A stretch of DNA of 64,000 bases from Fuscibacter oryzae (GTDB taxonomy: Bacteria; Pseudomonadota; Alphaproteobacteria; Rhodobacterales; Rhodobacteraceae): contig NZ_JAESVP010000003.1 in assembly GCF_016765795.1 (NCBI RefSeq), positions 248,001 through 312,000 on the forward strand. The letters run 5' to 3'. Below, in pieces: positions 26,663-36,232 of the stretch. The stretch's first letter is position 1; each line of letters starts with the position of its first letter. A program made the translations under genes and the position numbers. Below the pieces are notes generated by a model that was not told the origin of the DNA, made no database searches, and was given only the letters and a program-made list of their open reading frames with translations.

Positions 26663-27989
26663 TGGTCGCTGCCTTTATGAAGGTCATCGGATTTACGGCG
26701 CGCCCCGAAAGACGCACTTCGTAGTGAAGGTGAGTGCCGGTTGAACGGCCTGAATTGCCCATATCACCGATCCGCTCTCCGCGCGAGACCCTTTGGCCCA
26801 CCTCCACACGGATCTGTGACAGGTGGCCATAGCGGGTCTCGATGCCAAAGGCGTGCTGGACCTTGATCAGACGGCCATAGCCGTTTTCCCAGCCGGCATA
26901 GGTCACCACGCCATCGGCGGTGGTAAAGACCGGCGTGCCGTAGCTGCCCGCCAGATCCTGCCCCTCGTGCATGCGCGCGCCCCGGCCAAAGGGATCGTCG
27001 CGCCCGCCAAAGCCTGACGTGAAGCGCACAGCCGATTTGACCGGCATGCCGAACGGCGTCTTGAACGCGGCGATACGGTACATATTCAGTTCGTCCAGCG
27101 TTTTCAGCAAGGCATTGGCGCGCAATTCCTCGACCGAAGGGGGCTGGTTCGAGGTGGACAGCACGATCGGCGTCAGCGGCCCGCCTTGCCCGGAATATCC
27201 CTTGCGGACCGAGGAAATCAGGTCGTCGGTCGAAAGGCCCGCCGCGCTGAACATCTTGTCCAGCGGTTCGACCGAAATCGTCAGGGCTTCTTCCAGATGT
27301 GTAAAGATTGCGTTGGTCCGGGCCTCCATCGCGGCCTTTTCGCCTGCGACCACTTCAACCCGCTCGGCGGCCTTTTTCGCGGCACCAGCCATCAGGTCAC
27401 GCTCTTGCGCGGCGCTGCCCAACTGATCGCTAAGGAAGGCCACCGTGGCAGCGGTGTCACGGGCGCGGCCCGCCTCGGTCACCGCGCCGCCGTTCGAGGC
27501 AAGAACCGCGCGGGCGCGGTCGGCATCGGCGCGGGCGCCGTCACGCTCTTTGATTGTGCGGCGCAGGGTGGACTGGATCACGTCGATCCCGGTCTCCAGT
27601 TCTCGCCGCCGGTCTTCCGAGGCCAAGAGCCGCGACTGCATCGCGCTGACCTGCTCCAGCGCGAGGGCAAAGCGGTCTTGCGCGCGGGTCGCCTCGTCCG
27701 CGCGGCGGTCGCGGTCATCAGACAGGGCGGACAGGCGCTTTTCATACATCGCCTGCTGGCGCGCGATCTGGTCGCGCGAGGTTCCGGCAGAGATGGAATC
27801 GAAAATCAGGATGGCGGTGGCCAGAACGGTCCAGGCCAGCGTCACACCACCCACCACGACCGCAATCGCCTGAGTGCTGGAGCGCAGACGGATGAAACGG
27901 GTGTCAGTATCGGATTTCAGGAACAGACGACGTTCGGGAAAATACCGCTCAAGCGTGGTATGTATCCGATAGGCGATGCGGCTTATCAC
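26652..27989 (-). CDS. M23 peptidase with transmembrane anchor and coiled coil
   Basis: 445-residue predicted DD-endopeptidase. A transmembrane helix lies at about 35-60, followed by a coiled coil (about 68-230, rich in Ala/Arg/Glu heptads) and a C-terminal LytM/M23 domain (about 315-430). Zinc ligands are visible: the first histidine and aspartate in MHEGQDLAG, and the final THLHYEV motif. The catalytic set appears complete, so an active hydrolase is likely. It is first in a two-gene unit with the bactofilin, which would localise it during morphogenesis. Confidence 0.92.
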   Translation of the reverse strand: MISRIAYRIHTTLERYFPERRLFLKSDTDTRFIRLRSSTQAIAVVVGGVTLAWTVLATAILIFDSISAGTSRDQIARQQAMYEKRLSALSDDRDRRADEATRAQDRFALALEQVSAMQSRLLASEDRRRELETGIDVIQSTLRRTIKERDGARADADRARAVLASNGGAVTEAGRARDTAATVAFLSDQLGSAAQERDLMAGAAKKAAERVEVVAGEKAAMEARTNAIFTHLEEALTISVEPLDKMFSAAGLSTDDLISSVRKGYSGQGGPLTPIVLSTSNQPPSVEELRANALLKTLDELNMYRIAAFKTPFGMPVKSAVRFTSGFGGRDDPFGRGARMHEGQDLAGSYGTPVFTTADGVVTYAGWENGYGRLIKVQHAFGIETRYGHLSQIRVEVGQRVSRGERIGDMGNSGRSTGTHLHYEVRLSGRAVNPMTFIKAATNVF

Positions 27990-28116
27990 GTCGGGCGGTT
28001 CCGATTTTCTGTCAGGTGGCAGCCTCTCCCCAGAGGCGCCCTTTGCTTAAGACGGTGCCCGTGATGTCGCAACATATTTGCAAAGGGCCCCGGCGAAGCC
28101 TTGCCGGAACCCTGCC

Positions 28117-28140
28117 TGATCGGCAGAAAGTTGCCGATCA
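28117..28140 (-). terminator. Hairpin at the end of the DUF455 gene
   Basis: Perfect 9-base stem TGATCGGCA (28117-28125) and TGCCGATCA (28132-28140) with a 6-base loop. On the minus strand the stop codon lies within the stem. There is no strong T-run, so it could be a weak or factor-assisted terminator or an mRNA end-stabiliser. Confidence 0.5.
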
Positions 28141-28965
28141 CGGGGCTGTGTCGTCCTTATCCCCATCCACAAGCGGCCAGTAGAAGTCTGGGGGCAACCC
28201 GGCCTCGGCGCGTTTCTCTTCGTTGAAGGGTGGTTTCAGCCCGCCGTGAAAGTACGTTCGTACAAGATCGTGGAACACCTCTTTCGGGTCATTGCCCGCG
28301 CGCCCGCACAGCCAGTTGAACCATTTGGAGCCATAGGCGACATGGGCCACCTCTTCGGCATAGATCACCTCCAGCGCCGCGACGGTGGCGGTGTCATTCG
28401 CCTTGCGAAAGACCTCAATCATGCCGGGCGTCACATCCAGCCCGCGCGCCTCCAGCACCATGGGCACCACGGCAAGACGGCCCATCAGGTCCCCCACGGT
28501 ATCTTCGGCGGCGCGCCACATGCCGGCATGGGCGGGCAGGGCGCCGTAATGGCTGCCCATCGCCTCCAGACAATCGCAGATCAGGTTGAAATGCTTGGCC
28601 TCATCATCGGCGGCCTTCACCCAGTCATCGTAAAAGCCCAAGGGCATCGGGTGGGCGGTAAAGCGGGCGATGATGTCCCAGTGCAGATCGACCGCGTTCA
28701 GCTCGATATGAGCAACTGCGTGCAGCAGGGCGGTGCGGCCAAGGGGGCTGCCGGGGCGGCGGCGGGGCACGTCGCGCGGCGGCAGCAGTTCGGGCCGTTC
28801 GGGGCGGGCGGGGCGTAACGGGGGCTGCGCCGTGCCGATGGGCAAAGGCGTGCCTGCCGCGCGGGCAGCAAACCATGTGGCCGCATGCCTGCGCCCCAGC
28901 GCGGTCTTTTCGCGGCCATCGGCGCGGGTCAGCACCTGCACGGCCATTTCGGCAAGGCTGGTCAT
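28138..28965 (-). CDS. DUF455 ferritin-like protein
   Basis: 275-residue protein of the DUF455 family, four-helix ferritin-like. Metal-ligand-like motifs lie in LLHAVAHIELNAVDLHWD, AADDEAKHFNLI and IYAEEVAHVAYGSKWF, a pattern typical of di-iron oxygenase folds related to MiaE. Substrate unknown; diiron chemistry is inferred from the motifs. The start at 28965 overlaps the bcp stop by four bases (ATGA), so it is translated with the peroxiredoxin and a link to oxidative stress is plausible. The open frame extends upstream only inside bcp. Confidence 0.85.
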   Translation of the reverse strand: MTSLAEMAVQVLTRADGREKTALGRRHAATWFAARAAGTPLPIGTAQPPLRPARPERPELLPPRDVPRRRPGSPLGRTALLHAVAHIELNAVDLHWDIIARFTAHPMPLGFYDDWVKAADDEAKHFNLICDCLEAMGSHYGALPAHAGMWRAAEDTVGDLMGRLAVVPMVLEARGLDVTPGMIEVFRKANDTATVAALEVIYAEEVAHVAYGSKWFNWLCGRAGNDPKEVFHDLVRTYFHGGLKPPFNEEKRAEAGLPPDFYWPLVDGDKDDTAP

Positions 28966-29435
28966 GCCTTGCCTGCGAGGGCGCGCACCGCTGCCAGCAC
29001 CTCTTCGGCATGGTCTGCAACCTTGACCTTGTTCCACACCTGCGCCACCCGGCCCGTGCTGTCGATCAGCAGCGTCGTGCGCTCGATCCCCATATAGGTC
29101 TTGCCATACATGCTTTTCTCGACCCACAGGCCATAGTCTTCGCAGACCGTGCCCTGTTCATCCGAGGCGAGGATGACGCGCAGGTCATGCTTTTTGCAAA
29201 AGTTGTCGTGCTTTTTCACGCTGTCTTTGGAAATGCCGATGACCGCCGCGCCAAGGGCGGCAAACTGTTCGATGCGGGCAGAAAAATCCTGCCCTTCCAG
29301 CGTACAGGCGGGGGTGTTGTCCTTGGGGTAGAAGTACAGCACCACGATGCCCGGTCGCAGAGCTGACAGGCGAACCGTGCCGCCGCCGTTGCGCGGCAGG
29401 GTGAAATCGGGGGCTTCAGTTCCGGTCGTGATCAT
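28962..29435 (-). CDS. bcp: Thioredoxin-dependent peroxiredoxin (Bcp/PrxQ)
   Basis: 157-residue peroxidase reducing hydrogen peroxide and organic peroxides. The peroxidatic cysteine is C44 in KDNTPACTLEGQDF. In E. coli Bcp the resolving cysteine is five residues later; here that position is Q49, so it works either as a 1-Cys enzyme or uses a different cysteine (one candidate is in EQGTVCEDYG). The rest of the fold, including the conserved arginine-bearing RTTLLIDSTGRV segment, is intact. First gene of a unit with the DUF455 protein; divergent from the AsmA-like gene. Confidence 0.92.
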   Translation of the reverse strand: MITTGTEAPDFTLPRNGGGTVRLSALRPGIVVLYFYPKDNTPACTLEGQDFSARIEQFAALGAAVIGISKDSVKKHDNFCKKHDLRVILASDEQGTVCEDYGLWVEKSMYGKTYMGIERTTLLIDSTGRVAQVWNKVKVADHAEEVLAAVRALAGKA

Positions 29436-29541
29436 GGGCGGCTCCTTGCTGCGGGCTGTTGCACCCTTGGCGATCTAGTTGCCTTCCGGCAAATATGAAG
29501 GCAAGCCCGCACCGAAGGGTTACAGGCAAGGACAGGCAGGC

Positions 29542-32500
29542 ATGACGGCGGCGCAAGACAAGGGCGAGGAGGGGGGGGACCCACCGGAACGCCCGGTATC
29601 GCCCCGTCCGCGCAAGCGCCACCGTACCGGCCTTGGGCTGCGCATTTTTCTGGTATTGCTGGCCTTTCTGGTTGTGGTCGCAGGCTATGGCCTGACCGGA
29701 CGGCCCATCCGGCTGCCGGTCTGGGCAGTGGCAGAGGTCGAATCGCGGCTGAATGCCATGGTCGGGCCGGTGATGCCCGACAGTTCGGTTGCCATTGGCG
29801 GGATGGAGGTGGCAGTCGATGATGACTGGGTGCCACGCATCCGGCTGGACGATCTGCGCCTGCTCAAGCCGGATGGGGCGGCGTTGCTGGCGCTGCCGGA
29901 ATTGCGGATGTCGCTGGACCCGGCGGCTTTGCTGCGTGGGCGGTTGCAGCCGCAAAGCCTGCTGCTGTCGGGCGCGCGCATTTCTGTGCGCCGCGATGCG
30001 CAGGGCCAGTATGACTTTGCCTTTGGTGGCGGCGGAGCGGTGCCGCAGATCACCAGCTTTGCCCAGTTGTTCGACCTTGCCGACAAGGCGATGGCCCAGC
30101 CCGCCGCCGCCAGCCTGAAATCGGTTGAGGCCGAGGCCCTGACCCTGCGGCTGACCGATGACCGCACGGGCCGGGTGTGGGAACTGGGTGATGGCCGCAT
30201 GACGGTTGAAAACCGCCCCGATGCGCTGGCCGCCGAGTTGGGCGTCACCGCCAGCGGGGCAGAGGGCGTGGCCGGGCGCGCCACGCTGACGCTTGTCACG
30301 CAAAAGAAATCGGACGAGGCCCGGCTGGAGGCCCGGTTTGATGGTATTTCCGCCCCCGATCTGGCTTCGCTCGCGCCAGTTCTGGCGCCGCTTGGAGCGC
30401 TGGATGCACCGATTTCGGGTCGGCTGGCTACCACTCTGCGCTCGGCCGGTCTGTCAGCGCTGGAGGGAGAGCTTAACATCGGCGCGGGGGCCTTGCGCCC
30501 GACACCCGCCGCGCAGCCAGTTCTGTTCACCGATGCGCGGATCGTGCTGCATCTTGATCCCGACCACGGCAGGCTGGTTATGGACGATCTGGCGGTGGAT
30601 GGCCCGGCGCTGAAGTTGCAGGCCGACGGGCAGACCTATTTGCTGGATGCGGCCGGGCAGAGGATGCTGGGGCCTTTGGGGGCCATGCTGCCCGAAACCT
30701 TTCTGACCCAGATCCGCTTTCGTGATGTGAAGATCGACCCTGAGGGACTGTTTCAGGAACCCGCCCAGTTCAGCGCCGGCGCACTGGACCTGCGGCTGCG
30801 CGTCAACCCGTTTCGGGTCGAGGTCGGGCAACTGGCCCTGGCCGAGGATGACCGCCGCCTTTTGGCGCGCGGGGTTGCCAGTGCCGATGCGCAAGGCTGG
30901 ACGGCCTCGTTCGATCTTAGCCTGAACAAGATTGCCCATGACAAGCTGGTGGCTTTGTGGCCGGTGCGGCTGGTGCCGAAAACCCGCGAATGGGTGCAGA
31001 AAAACATTCTGCAAGGCAAGCTGTTCGACGTGAAGGCCGCGCTGCGCATTCTGCCGGGGCAGGAACCGCGCCTGCATCTGGGTTACAGCTTTGAAAACGC
31101 CGATGTGCGGTTCGTGCCCAGCCTGCCGCCGATCCGCGAGGGGTATGGTTATGCCACGATTGAAGGCAAGACCAACACCATCGTGCTGTCACGCGGCAAG
31201 GTGACGCCACCCCTTGGCGGCGACATCGACATGGCCGGATCGGTCTTTATGGTGCCCGATATCACCCAGAAACCGGCACAAGCGGAGATACGGCTCAAGG
31301 CGCGGTCCAGCCTGACGGCGGCGCTGTCGCTGCTGGATCAGCCGCCGTTCCAGTTCCTGACCAAAGCCGACAAGCCGGTTGATCTGGGCGAGGGCGAGGC
31401 GCAGTTGCAGGCGGTGCTGCATTTGCCCCTGAAGCCCAAGGTTTTGGTTCAGGATGTGACCTATCAGGTGACGGCGCAAGTCAGCCACTTTCGCTCCGAT
31501 GTTCTGGTGCCGGGGCGTGTGATTACGGCCGATGCCATGCAGGTTCAGGCCGACAGGAGCGGTCTTACAATCAGCGGGCCGGGGCTGATCGGCGGTGTGC
31601 CCTTTGATGCCACCTATCATCAGGGCTTTGCCCCGGAGGAGCGCGGCAAGGCGCGGATCGAAGGCACCGTCGCGCTGTCGCAGGGGGCCGCGGACGAATT
31701 TGGCCTTGGCTTGCCCGATGGCACGGTTTCGGGAACCGGGCGGGCGAATGTGGCGATTGATCTGCAAAAGAACCAGCCGGGCAAGCTGCGCCTGACCTCG
31801 AACCTTGCGGGTATCACCCTGCGGCTGCCCGATGTCGGCTGGACCAAACCCGCCGCCACGGCGGGACGGCTGGAGGCTGATGTGACGCTGGGGGCCACGC
31901 CCGGGGTGGAGCGTCTGGTTTTGGATGCCGCCAGCCTGAAGGCCGAAGGCGCGGTCAGCATGAAACCCGGGGGCGGACTGGACAAGGCCAGCTTTCCCAA
32001 AGTGTCGCTGGCGGGCTGGTTGAACGGTGCGGTCACCATCACCGGGCGCGGCAAGGGGCGGCCTGTGGGGTTGGCGATGACCTCTGGCACGGTTGATCTG
32101 CGCAAGCTGCCGCCCGCCTCGGCGCGCAAGGGGTCGGGGCAGGGCGGCGGGCCGCTTTCGCTGTCGCTGGACCGGCTGGTGGTGGCGCAGTCGATCACGC
32201 TGACCGGGTTTCGTGGGGATTTTTCACTGGCTGGCGGGATCAACGGCGATTTCCGGGCCGCGGTCAACGGCGGGGCGGCGGTGGCGGGCAATATCCTGCC
32301 CGCACCTTATGGCACCTCGGTGCGGCTGGTGTCCGAGGATGCCGGGGCCGTCATGCGCGATGCGGGCATCTTTCAAAGCGCCCATGGCGGCAAGCTGAGC
32401 TTGGTTCTGGTGCCGCGCAAATCCGGCGGGGCCTATGACGGCAAGGCGCGGATCACCGGGGTCCGGGTGCGCAACGCCAATGTGCTGGCCGAACTGCTGA

Positions 32501-32895
32501 ACGCGATCAGCGTGGTGGGGTTGCTGGAGCAGCTCGACGGATCCGGCCTTGTCTTTGCCGAGGTGGATGGCGACCTGATCCTGACGCCCAATGCGGTGCA
32601 GATCACGCGCGGGTCGGCGATTGGCGCGTCACTTGGGGTGTCGATGGCCGGGGTCTATCAAAGCGGTTCGGGGCTGGTCGATATGCAGGGCGTCATCTCA
32701 CCGATCTACATGCTGAACGGGATCGGCGCGCTGCTGTCAAAGCGCGGCGAGGGGGTCTTTGGCTTCAACTACAGCTTGAAGGGCACGGCGACGGACCCGC
32801 AGGTCTCGGTCAATCCGCTGTCGATCCTGACGCCGGGCATGTTCCGCGAGATCTTTCGCCAACCGCCGCCCGTGGTGGGGGAAAGCAAGGAATGA
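29542..32895 (+). CDS. YhdP/AsmA-like large envelope protein
   Basis: 1117-residue protein starting at the ATG after GGACAGGCAGG. A basic N-terminus (PRPRKRHR) precedes one transmembrane helix (about 32-50). The long periplasmic remainder is built of repeated beta-strand units. The middle (about 320-560) fits DUF3971 and the C-terminus fits the AsmA-like domain (with [22 protein letters not shown] and [24 protein letters not shown]). Such proteins bridge inner and outer membranes and are implicated in phospholipid transport and envelope homeostasis. The start overlaps nothing upstream, and the stop overlaps queA by four bases. Confidence 0.88.
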   Translation: MTAAQDKGEEGGDPPERPVSPRPRKRHRTGLGLRIFLVLLAFLVVVAGYGLTGRPIRLPVWAVAEVESRLNAMVGPVMPDSSVAIGGMEVAVDDDWVPRIRLDDLRLLKPDGAALLALPELRMSLDPAALLRGRLQPQSLLLSGARISVRRDAQGQYDFAFGGGGAVPQITSFAQLFDLADKAMAQPAAASLKSVEAEALTLRLTDDRTGRVWELGDGRMTVENRPDALAAELGVTASGAEGVAGRATLTLVTQKKSDEARLEARFDGISAPDLASLAPVLAPLGALDAPISGRLATTLRSAGLSALEGELNIGAGALRPTPAAQPVLFTDARIVLHLDPDHGRLVMDDLAVDGPALKLQADGQTYLLDAAGQRMLGPLGAMLPETFLTQIRFRDVKIDPEGLFQEPAQFSAGALDLRLRVNPFRVEVGQLALAEDDRRLLARGVASADAQGWTASFDLSLNKIAHDKLVALWPVRLVPKTREWVQKNILQGKLFDVKAALRILPGQEPRLHLGYSFENADVRFVPSLPPIREGYGYATIEGKTNTIVLSRGKVTPPLGGDIDMAGSVFMVPDITQKPAQAEIRLKARSSLTAALSLLDQPPFQFLTKADKPVDLGEGEAQLQAVLHLPLKPKVLVQDVTYQVTAQVSHFRSDVLVPGRVITADAMQVQADRSGLTISGPGLIGGVPFDATYHQGFAPEERGKARIEGTVALSQGAADEFGLGLPDGTVSGTGRANVAIDLQKNQPGKLRLTSNLAGITLRLPDVGWTKPAATAGRLEADVTLGATPGVERLVLDAASLKAEGAVSMKPGGGLDKASFPKVSLAGWLNGAVTITGRGKGRPVGLAMTSGTVDLRKLPPASARKGSGQGGGPLSLSLDRLVVAQSITLTGFRGDFSLAGGINGDFRAAVNGGAAVAGNILPAPYGTSVRLVSEDAGAVMRDAGIFQSAHGGKLSLVLVPRKSGGAYDGKARITGVRVRNANVLAELLNAISVVGLLEQLDGSGLVFAEVDGDLILTPNAVQITRGSAIGASLGVSMAGVYQSGSGLVDMQGVISPIYMLNGIGALLSKRGEGVFGFNYSLKGTATDPQVSVNPLSILTPGMFREIFRQPPPVVGESKE

Positions 32896-33923
32896 AACTG
32901 TCCGATTTTGATTTTGACCTGCCGGACGAGTTGATCGCCACGCGCCCCGCCAAACCGCGAACCTCCGCACGGCTTTTGCTGTCCGATGGGGATTCCATCC
33001 GCGACCTGCATGTAAGCGATCTGATCGACATTTTTCGCCCCGGCGACCGGCTGGTGCTGAACAACACCCGAGTCATTCCGGCGCGCCTTTTTGGCCAACG
33101 TCAGCGGGGCGAGGCGGTCGCCAAGGTCGAAATCACCCTGCTGGAACCCGCCACAAACGGCTGGCGCGCGCTGGCCAAGCCGTTGCGCAAGGTACTGGTG
33201 GGCGAAGTGATCCGCTTTTCTGACGAGTTGTCCGCCACCGTGGCTGAGAAATCGGAAACCGACTTGCGGCTGACCTTCAACCTGACCGGCCCCGATTTTG
33301 ACGTCGCTCTGAATGCCGCCGGGGCCATGCCGCTGCCGCCCTATATCGCCGCCAAACGCCCGGCGGACGCGCAGGACAAGGATGACTATCAAACGGTCTT
33401 TGCCCGCCATGCCGGGGCCGTCGCCGCCCCCACGGCCAGCCTGCATTTCGATGCGGCGCTGTTGCAGGCCTTGGCCGACAAGGGAATAGCCTTCACCGAA
33501 GTCACCCTGCATGTCGGCGCAGGCACCTTTTTGCCCGTGAAGGTCGAGGATGTGACCACCCACCGGATGCACGCCGAATGGGGTGAGGTGACGCCACAGG
33601 CCGCCGCCGAGATCGCCGCCACCAAGGCCGCTGGCGGCAGGGTTATTCCGGTGGGCACCACCGCGCTGCGCCTGATCGAAACCGCCGCCCGTTCTGGCCA
33701 GATCGAACCATGGGTGGGGCCGACCGACATTTTCATCTACCCCGGCTTCCGGTTTCATGTAACCGACGCCTTGATGACCAATTTCCACCTGCCGAAATCG
33801 ACGCTGCTGATGCTGGTGTCGGCGCTGATAGGCAAGGACCGGATGGACCGGATCTATGCCCATGCGATTGCGCAGGGCTATCGGTTCTTTTCCTATGGCG
33901 ATGCCTCGCTGCTGATCCCCTGA
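32892..33923 (+). CDS. queA: tRNA preQ1(34) S-adenosylmethionine ribosyltransferase-isomerase
   Basis: QueA, 343 residues, performs the penultimate queuosine step, moving the ribosyl group from S-adenosylmethionine to the modified base at tRNA position 34. Diagnostic blocks are the start [62 protein letters not shown] and [17 protein letters not shown]. Length is normal. The start overlaps the upstream stop by four bases (ATGA). A hairpin plus conserved intergenic repeat follows the stop and may terminate transcription. Confidence 0.96.
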   Translation: MKLSDFDFDLPDELIATRPAKPRTSARLLLSDGDSIRDLHVSDLIDIFRPGDRLVLNNTRVIPARLFGQRQRGEAVAKVEITLLEPATNGWRALAKPLRKVLVGEVIRFSDELSATVAEKSETDLRLTFNLTGPDFDVALNAAGAMPLPPYIAAKRPADAQDKDDYQTVFARHAGAVAAPTASLHFDAALLQALADKGIAFTEVTLHVGAGTFLPVKVEDVTTHRMHAEWGEVTPQAAAEIAATKAAGGRVIPVGTTALRLIETAARSGQIEPWVGPTDIFIYPGFRFHVTDALMTNFHLPKSTLLMLVSALIGKDRMDRIYAHAIAQGYRFFSYGDASLLIP

Positions 33924-33941
33924 CGGCGCGCCTCTGGCCAA

Positions 33942-33999
33942 GGCCGGGGGGCCGTCTGCCCCCCGGCCCCCCCGAGGATATTTATGAACAGATGATCTG
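33942..33999 (+). repeat. Hairpin-linked intergenic repeat, copy 1
   Basis: A GC-rich hairpin, GGCCGGGGGGC (33942-33952) paired with GCCCCCCGGCC (33958-33968), is followed by CCCGAG and an AT-rich block at 33976-33996 containing ATATTTATGAACAGATGA. Copies with the same layout occur at 34124-34167 (inverted) and 52065-52114 (inverted). It lies 18 bases after the queA stop, where it could act as a terminator. Confidence 0.8.
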
Positions 34000-34123
34000 G
34001 GCTTAGGGCTTTCTTAACCTTGAACTTTCAGACTGGACTGACCGTACAGGGAGGGATCCCGATGGCGGCAACAGGTGATGATTCCCTGCCTCGTTGGTTC
34101 GGGGCAGGGCGTCACCTTTGGTC

Positions 34124-34167
34124 ATCATCTGTTCATAAATATCCCGGGGTCCGGGGCGGCGCCCCGG
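34124..34167 (-). repeat. Hairpin-linked intergenic repeat, copy 2 (inverted)
   Basis: Bases 34124-34144 are the exact reverse complement of 33976-33996 (21 bases). They are followed by the hairpin CCGGGGC (34151-34157), GGC, GCCCCGG (34161-34167). On the minus strand the order hairpin then AT-rich block is the same as in copy 1. Together copies 1 and 2 could fold the 127 bases between them into a large loop. Confidence 0.8.
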
Positions 34168-34273
34168 TGCCGACCGGCGCCAATGGGCGCTGCATTCCGC
34201 CACTGGTCGCAATCGGGCTGCGCGGCGATGCCGGGCGTGGTAGGTTCATGGGCGACTGTAAGGGAAGTGCACG

Positions 34274-35491
34274 ATGCTGAAGGTTCTGGCCCAATCCTGG
34301 CCCCTGTTGTTGGGGGTTATGCTGTTGATGGTGGGCAACGGGGTTCAGGGCTCTTTGCTGGGCATTCGCGGTGGGTTGGAAGGGTTTTCGACCTTTGAGC
34401 TGTCGGTGATCATGTCATCGTATTTCGTCGGCTTTCTGGGCGGGTCGCGGCTGACGCCGGGGTTGATCCGCCGGGTGGGGCATGTGCGGGTGTTTTCCGC
34501 TATGGGGTCGCTGATCTCGGCGGTGCTGGTGCTTTATCCCTTGGTGGTGGATGTCTGGGCCTGGTCGGGGTTCCGGCTGCTGATCGGGTTTTGCTTTTCG
34601 GGCATCTATGTCACCGCCGAAAGCTGGCTGAACAACACCGCCACCAATGAGACCCGGGGCCAGACCCTGTCAGCCTATATGATCGTGCAGATGATCGGCA
34701 TCATCGCCAGCCAGGGTCTGCTGGCGCAGGGCGACCCGTCGGGGTTTGCGCTGTTCATCATTCCTTCGGTTCTGGTGTCATTGGCGTTCATGCCGGTTCT
34801 TTTGGCCGACACGCCCGCGCCGACCTTTGACGAGACGCGGGGGATGAGTTTTCGTCGGCTGTTCATCGTCTCGCCCCTTGGCTGTGTGGGAATGCTGCTG
34901 ACGGGCGGCGTCTATGCGGCGATGTTCGGCATGGCTTCGGTCTGGGGGGCGATGCGGGGGCTGACGATCGGGCAAATCGCGGCCTTTGGTGCGGCGCTTT
35001 ATGTCGGCGGGCTGGTGCTGCAATATCCGGTGGGCTGGCTGTCGGACCGGATGGATCGGCGGATGCTGATCCTGTGGCTGTCGGCTGCGGGGGCGGTGCT
35101 GATGGCGGCTTCGGCGGCGGTGACACTGCCATTCACGCTGGTTTTGGGCGTGGCGCTGCTGCTGGGGGGCATTATCAACCCCCTCTATTCGCTGCTGATC
35201 GCCACCACGAACGACCATCTGACCAAAGATCAGATGCCAGCAGCCTCTTCCGGTCTGATCTTTCTGAACGGATTTGGCGCGATTTTCGGCCCGCTGGTTG
35301 CAGGTTGGCTGATGCAGCGTGTCGGTCCGGCGGGGTATTTCCTGCTGCTGGCGATTTTGTTCGCCCTGCTGGCCGGCTATGCCGCATGGCGCTTGTCGCG
35401 CCGCCGTTCGCCCAAGGCGCAGGGGCGCTATTCAGGCCTGTCGCCAACGGCCTCCTCGCTGGCGGTCGAGGCGGTGCTGGACAAAGAATGA
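34274..35491 (+). CDS. MFS transporter (YcaD-like)
   Basis: 405-residue major facilitator superfamily carrier with 12 predicted membrane helices. The N-terminal signature is WPLLLGVMLLMVGNGVQGSLLGIRGG. The loop 2-3 region is GSRLTPGLIRRVGHVRV, and a second characteristic block is ESWLNNTATNETRGQTLSAYMIVQMIG, typical of the YcaD/arabinose-efflux-like subgroup in alphaproteobacteria. The substrate cannot be predicted. The start ATG follows GTAAGGGAAGTGCACG. The next gene is a DUF924 protein 62 bases on. Confidence 0.88.
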   Translation: MLKVLAQSWPLLLGVMLLMVGNGVQGSLLGIRGGLEGFSTFELSVIMSSYFVGFLGGSRLTPGLIRRVGHVRVFSAMGSLISAVLVLYPLVVDVWAWSGFRLLIGFCFSGIYVTAESWLNNTATNETRGQTLSAYMIVQMIGIIASQGLLAQGDPSGFALFIIPSVLVSLAFMPVLLADTPAPTFDETRGMSFRRLFIVSPLGCVGMLLTGGVYAAMFGMASVWGAMRGLTIGQIAAFGAALYVGGLVLQYPVGWLSDRMDRRMLILWLSAAGAVLMAASAAVTLPFTLVLGVALLLGGIINPLYSLLIATTNDHLTKDQMPAASSGLIFLNGFGAIFGPLVAGWLMQRVGPAGYFLLLAILFALLAGYAAWRLSRRRSPKAQGRYSGLSPTASSLAVEAVLDKE

Positions 35492-35553
35492 TCGCGGGGT
35501 GATTGCGGCCCAGCCCTGAACCTGCCACGTTAGCGGAAACAGGAGGGCGGCAG

Positions 35554-36141
35554 ATGGCAGACCCGGTTGAGGTGCTGGATTTCTGGCTGGGCGAGGTTGG
35601 CCCGGACGGCTGGTATGCCGGCGGCGAGGTGCTGGACGGCGAATGCCGCGCGCGCTTTGCCGACATCTGGCAGGCCGCGCGCGAAGGCGGGCTGGAGCAT
35701 TGGGTCGATGGCCCGGCAGGTACGCTGGCCTATCTGGTGATCTGCGATCAGCTTGCGCGCAATATTCACCGGGGCACCGCTGATGCCTTTGCGACCGATC
35801 CGTTGGCACTGGCCGCCGCGCGCAAGGCGGTAGAGGCTGGCTGGGACATGGACGCCCCGGAGCCGGAGCGCCAATTCTTCTATATGCCGTTCGAGCATTC
35901 GGAAAACCCGGCAGATCAGGCGCTTGCCGTGCGACTGATGGAGGAGCGTCTGGCCTCTGATCCCGAAATGGCGCTGCATGCCCGCGCCCATCAGGCGGTG
36001 ATTGCCCGGTTCGGCCGGTTTCCGTCGCGCAACGCGGCGCTGGGGCGCATCTCGACCGCAGAGGAGGAGGAGTGGCTGGCCAAGGGGGGCTATGCGGCAG
36101 AGGTCCGCGCTCTTCAGGATAGCCATGCACAGGGCGCATAG
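35554..36141 (+). CDS. DUF924 family protein
   Basis: 195-residue soluble protein of the DUF924 family, a helical TPR-like fold. Family motifs present are VLDFWLGEVGPDGWY at the start, YLVICDQLARNIHRGTADAFATDPLAL (the LDQFPRN-like segment) and FFYMPFEHSENPADQ. The role is unknown. The ATG at 35554 is strongly supported by AGGAGGGCGGCAG upstream, so the 51-base upstream extension is rejected. Confidence 0.88.
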   Translation: MADPVEVLDFWLGEVGPDGWYAGGEVLDGECRARFADIWQAAREGGLEHWVDGPAGTLAYLVICDQLARNIHRGTADAFATDPLALAAARKAVEAGWDMDAPEPERQFFYMPFEHSENPADQALAVRLMEERLASDPEMALHARAHQAVIARFGRFPSRNAALGRISTAEEEEWLAKGGYAAEVRALQDSHAQGA

Positions 36142-36175
36142 AGGCAGGGCGCCATGTTTGTTGTTTCGTTGAACC

Positions 36176-36199
36176 AGATAGTTTAAGGCCAAACTATCT
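36176..36199. promoter_or_regulatory. Perfect inverted repeat upstream of lpdA
   Basis: AGATAGTTT (36176-36184) and AAACTATCT (36191-36199) form a perfect 9-base dyad with a 6-base spacer, 34 bases before the lpdA start. It is AT-rich, unlike its surroundings. It could be an operator for lpdA or a weak terminator for the DUF924 gene; sequence alone does not decide. Confidence 0.5.
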
Positions 36200-36232
36200 T
36201 TAAACGCCCACTGTTTTCTTAGGGAGGAGACG

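Larger units (their letters stand above)
33924..34273. other. Intergenic region with paired inverted repeats, no gene
   Basis: About 350 bases without a supported gene between queA and an MFS carrier. It holds two inverted copies of a hairpin-linked repeat (33942-33999 and 34124-34167), described separately, and about 125 bases between them in which I see no gene. Short open frames spanning the region cross both repeats and lack good start signals. Confidence 0.7.

Noticed and set aside
34003-34280. Short open frames between queA and the MFS gene
   Set aside because: They run through the inverted repeats and have no convincing start signal.
36176-36199. tRNA or small RNA before lpdA
   Set aside because: Only a 9-base AT-rich dyad is present; it is too short for a tRNA and no cloverleaf elements are found.
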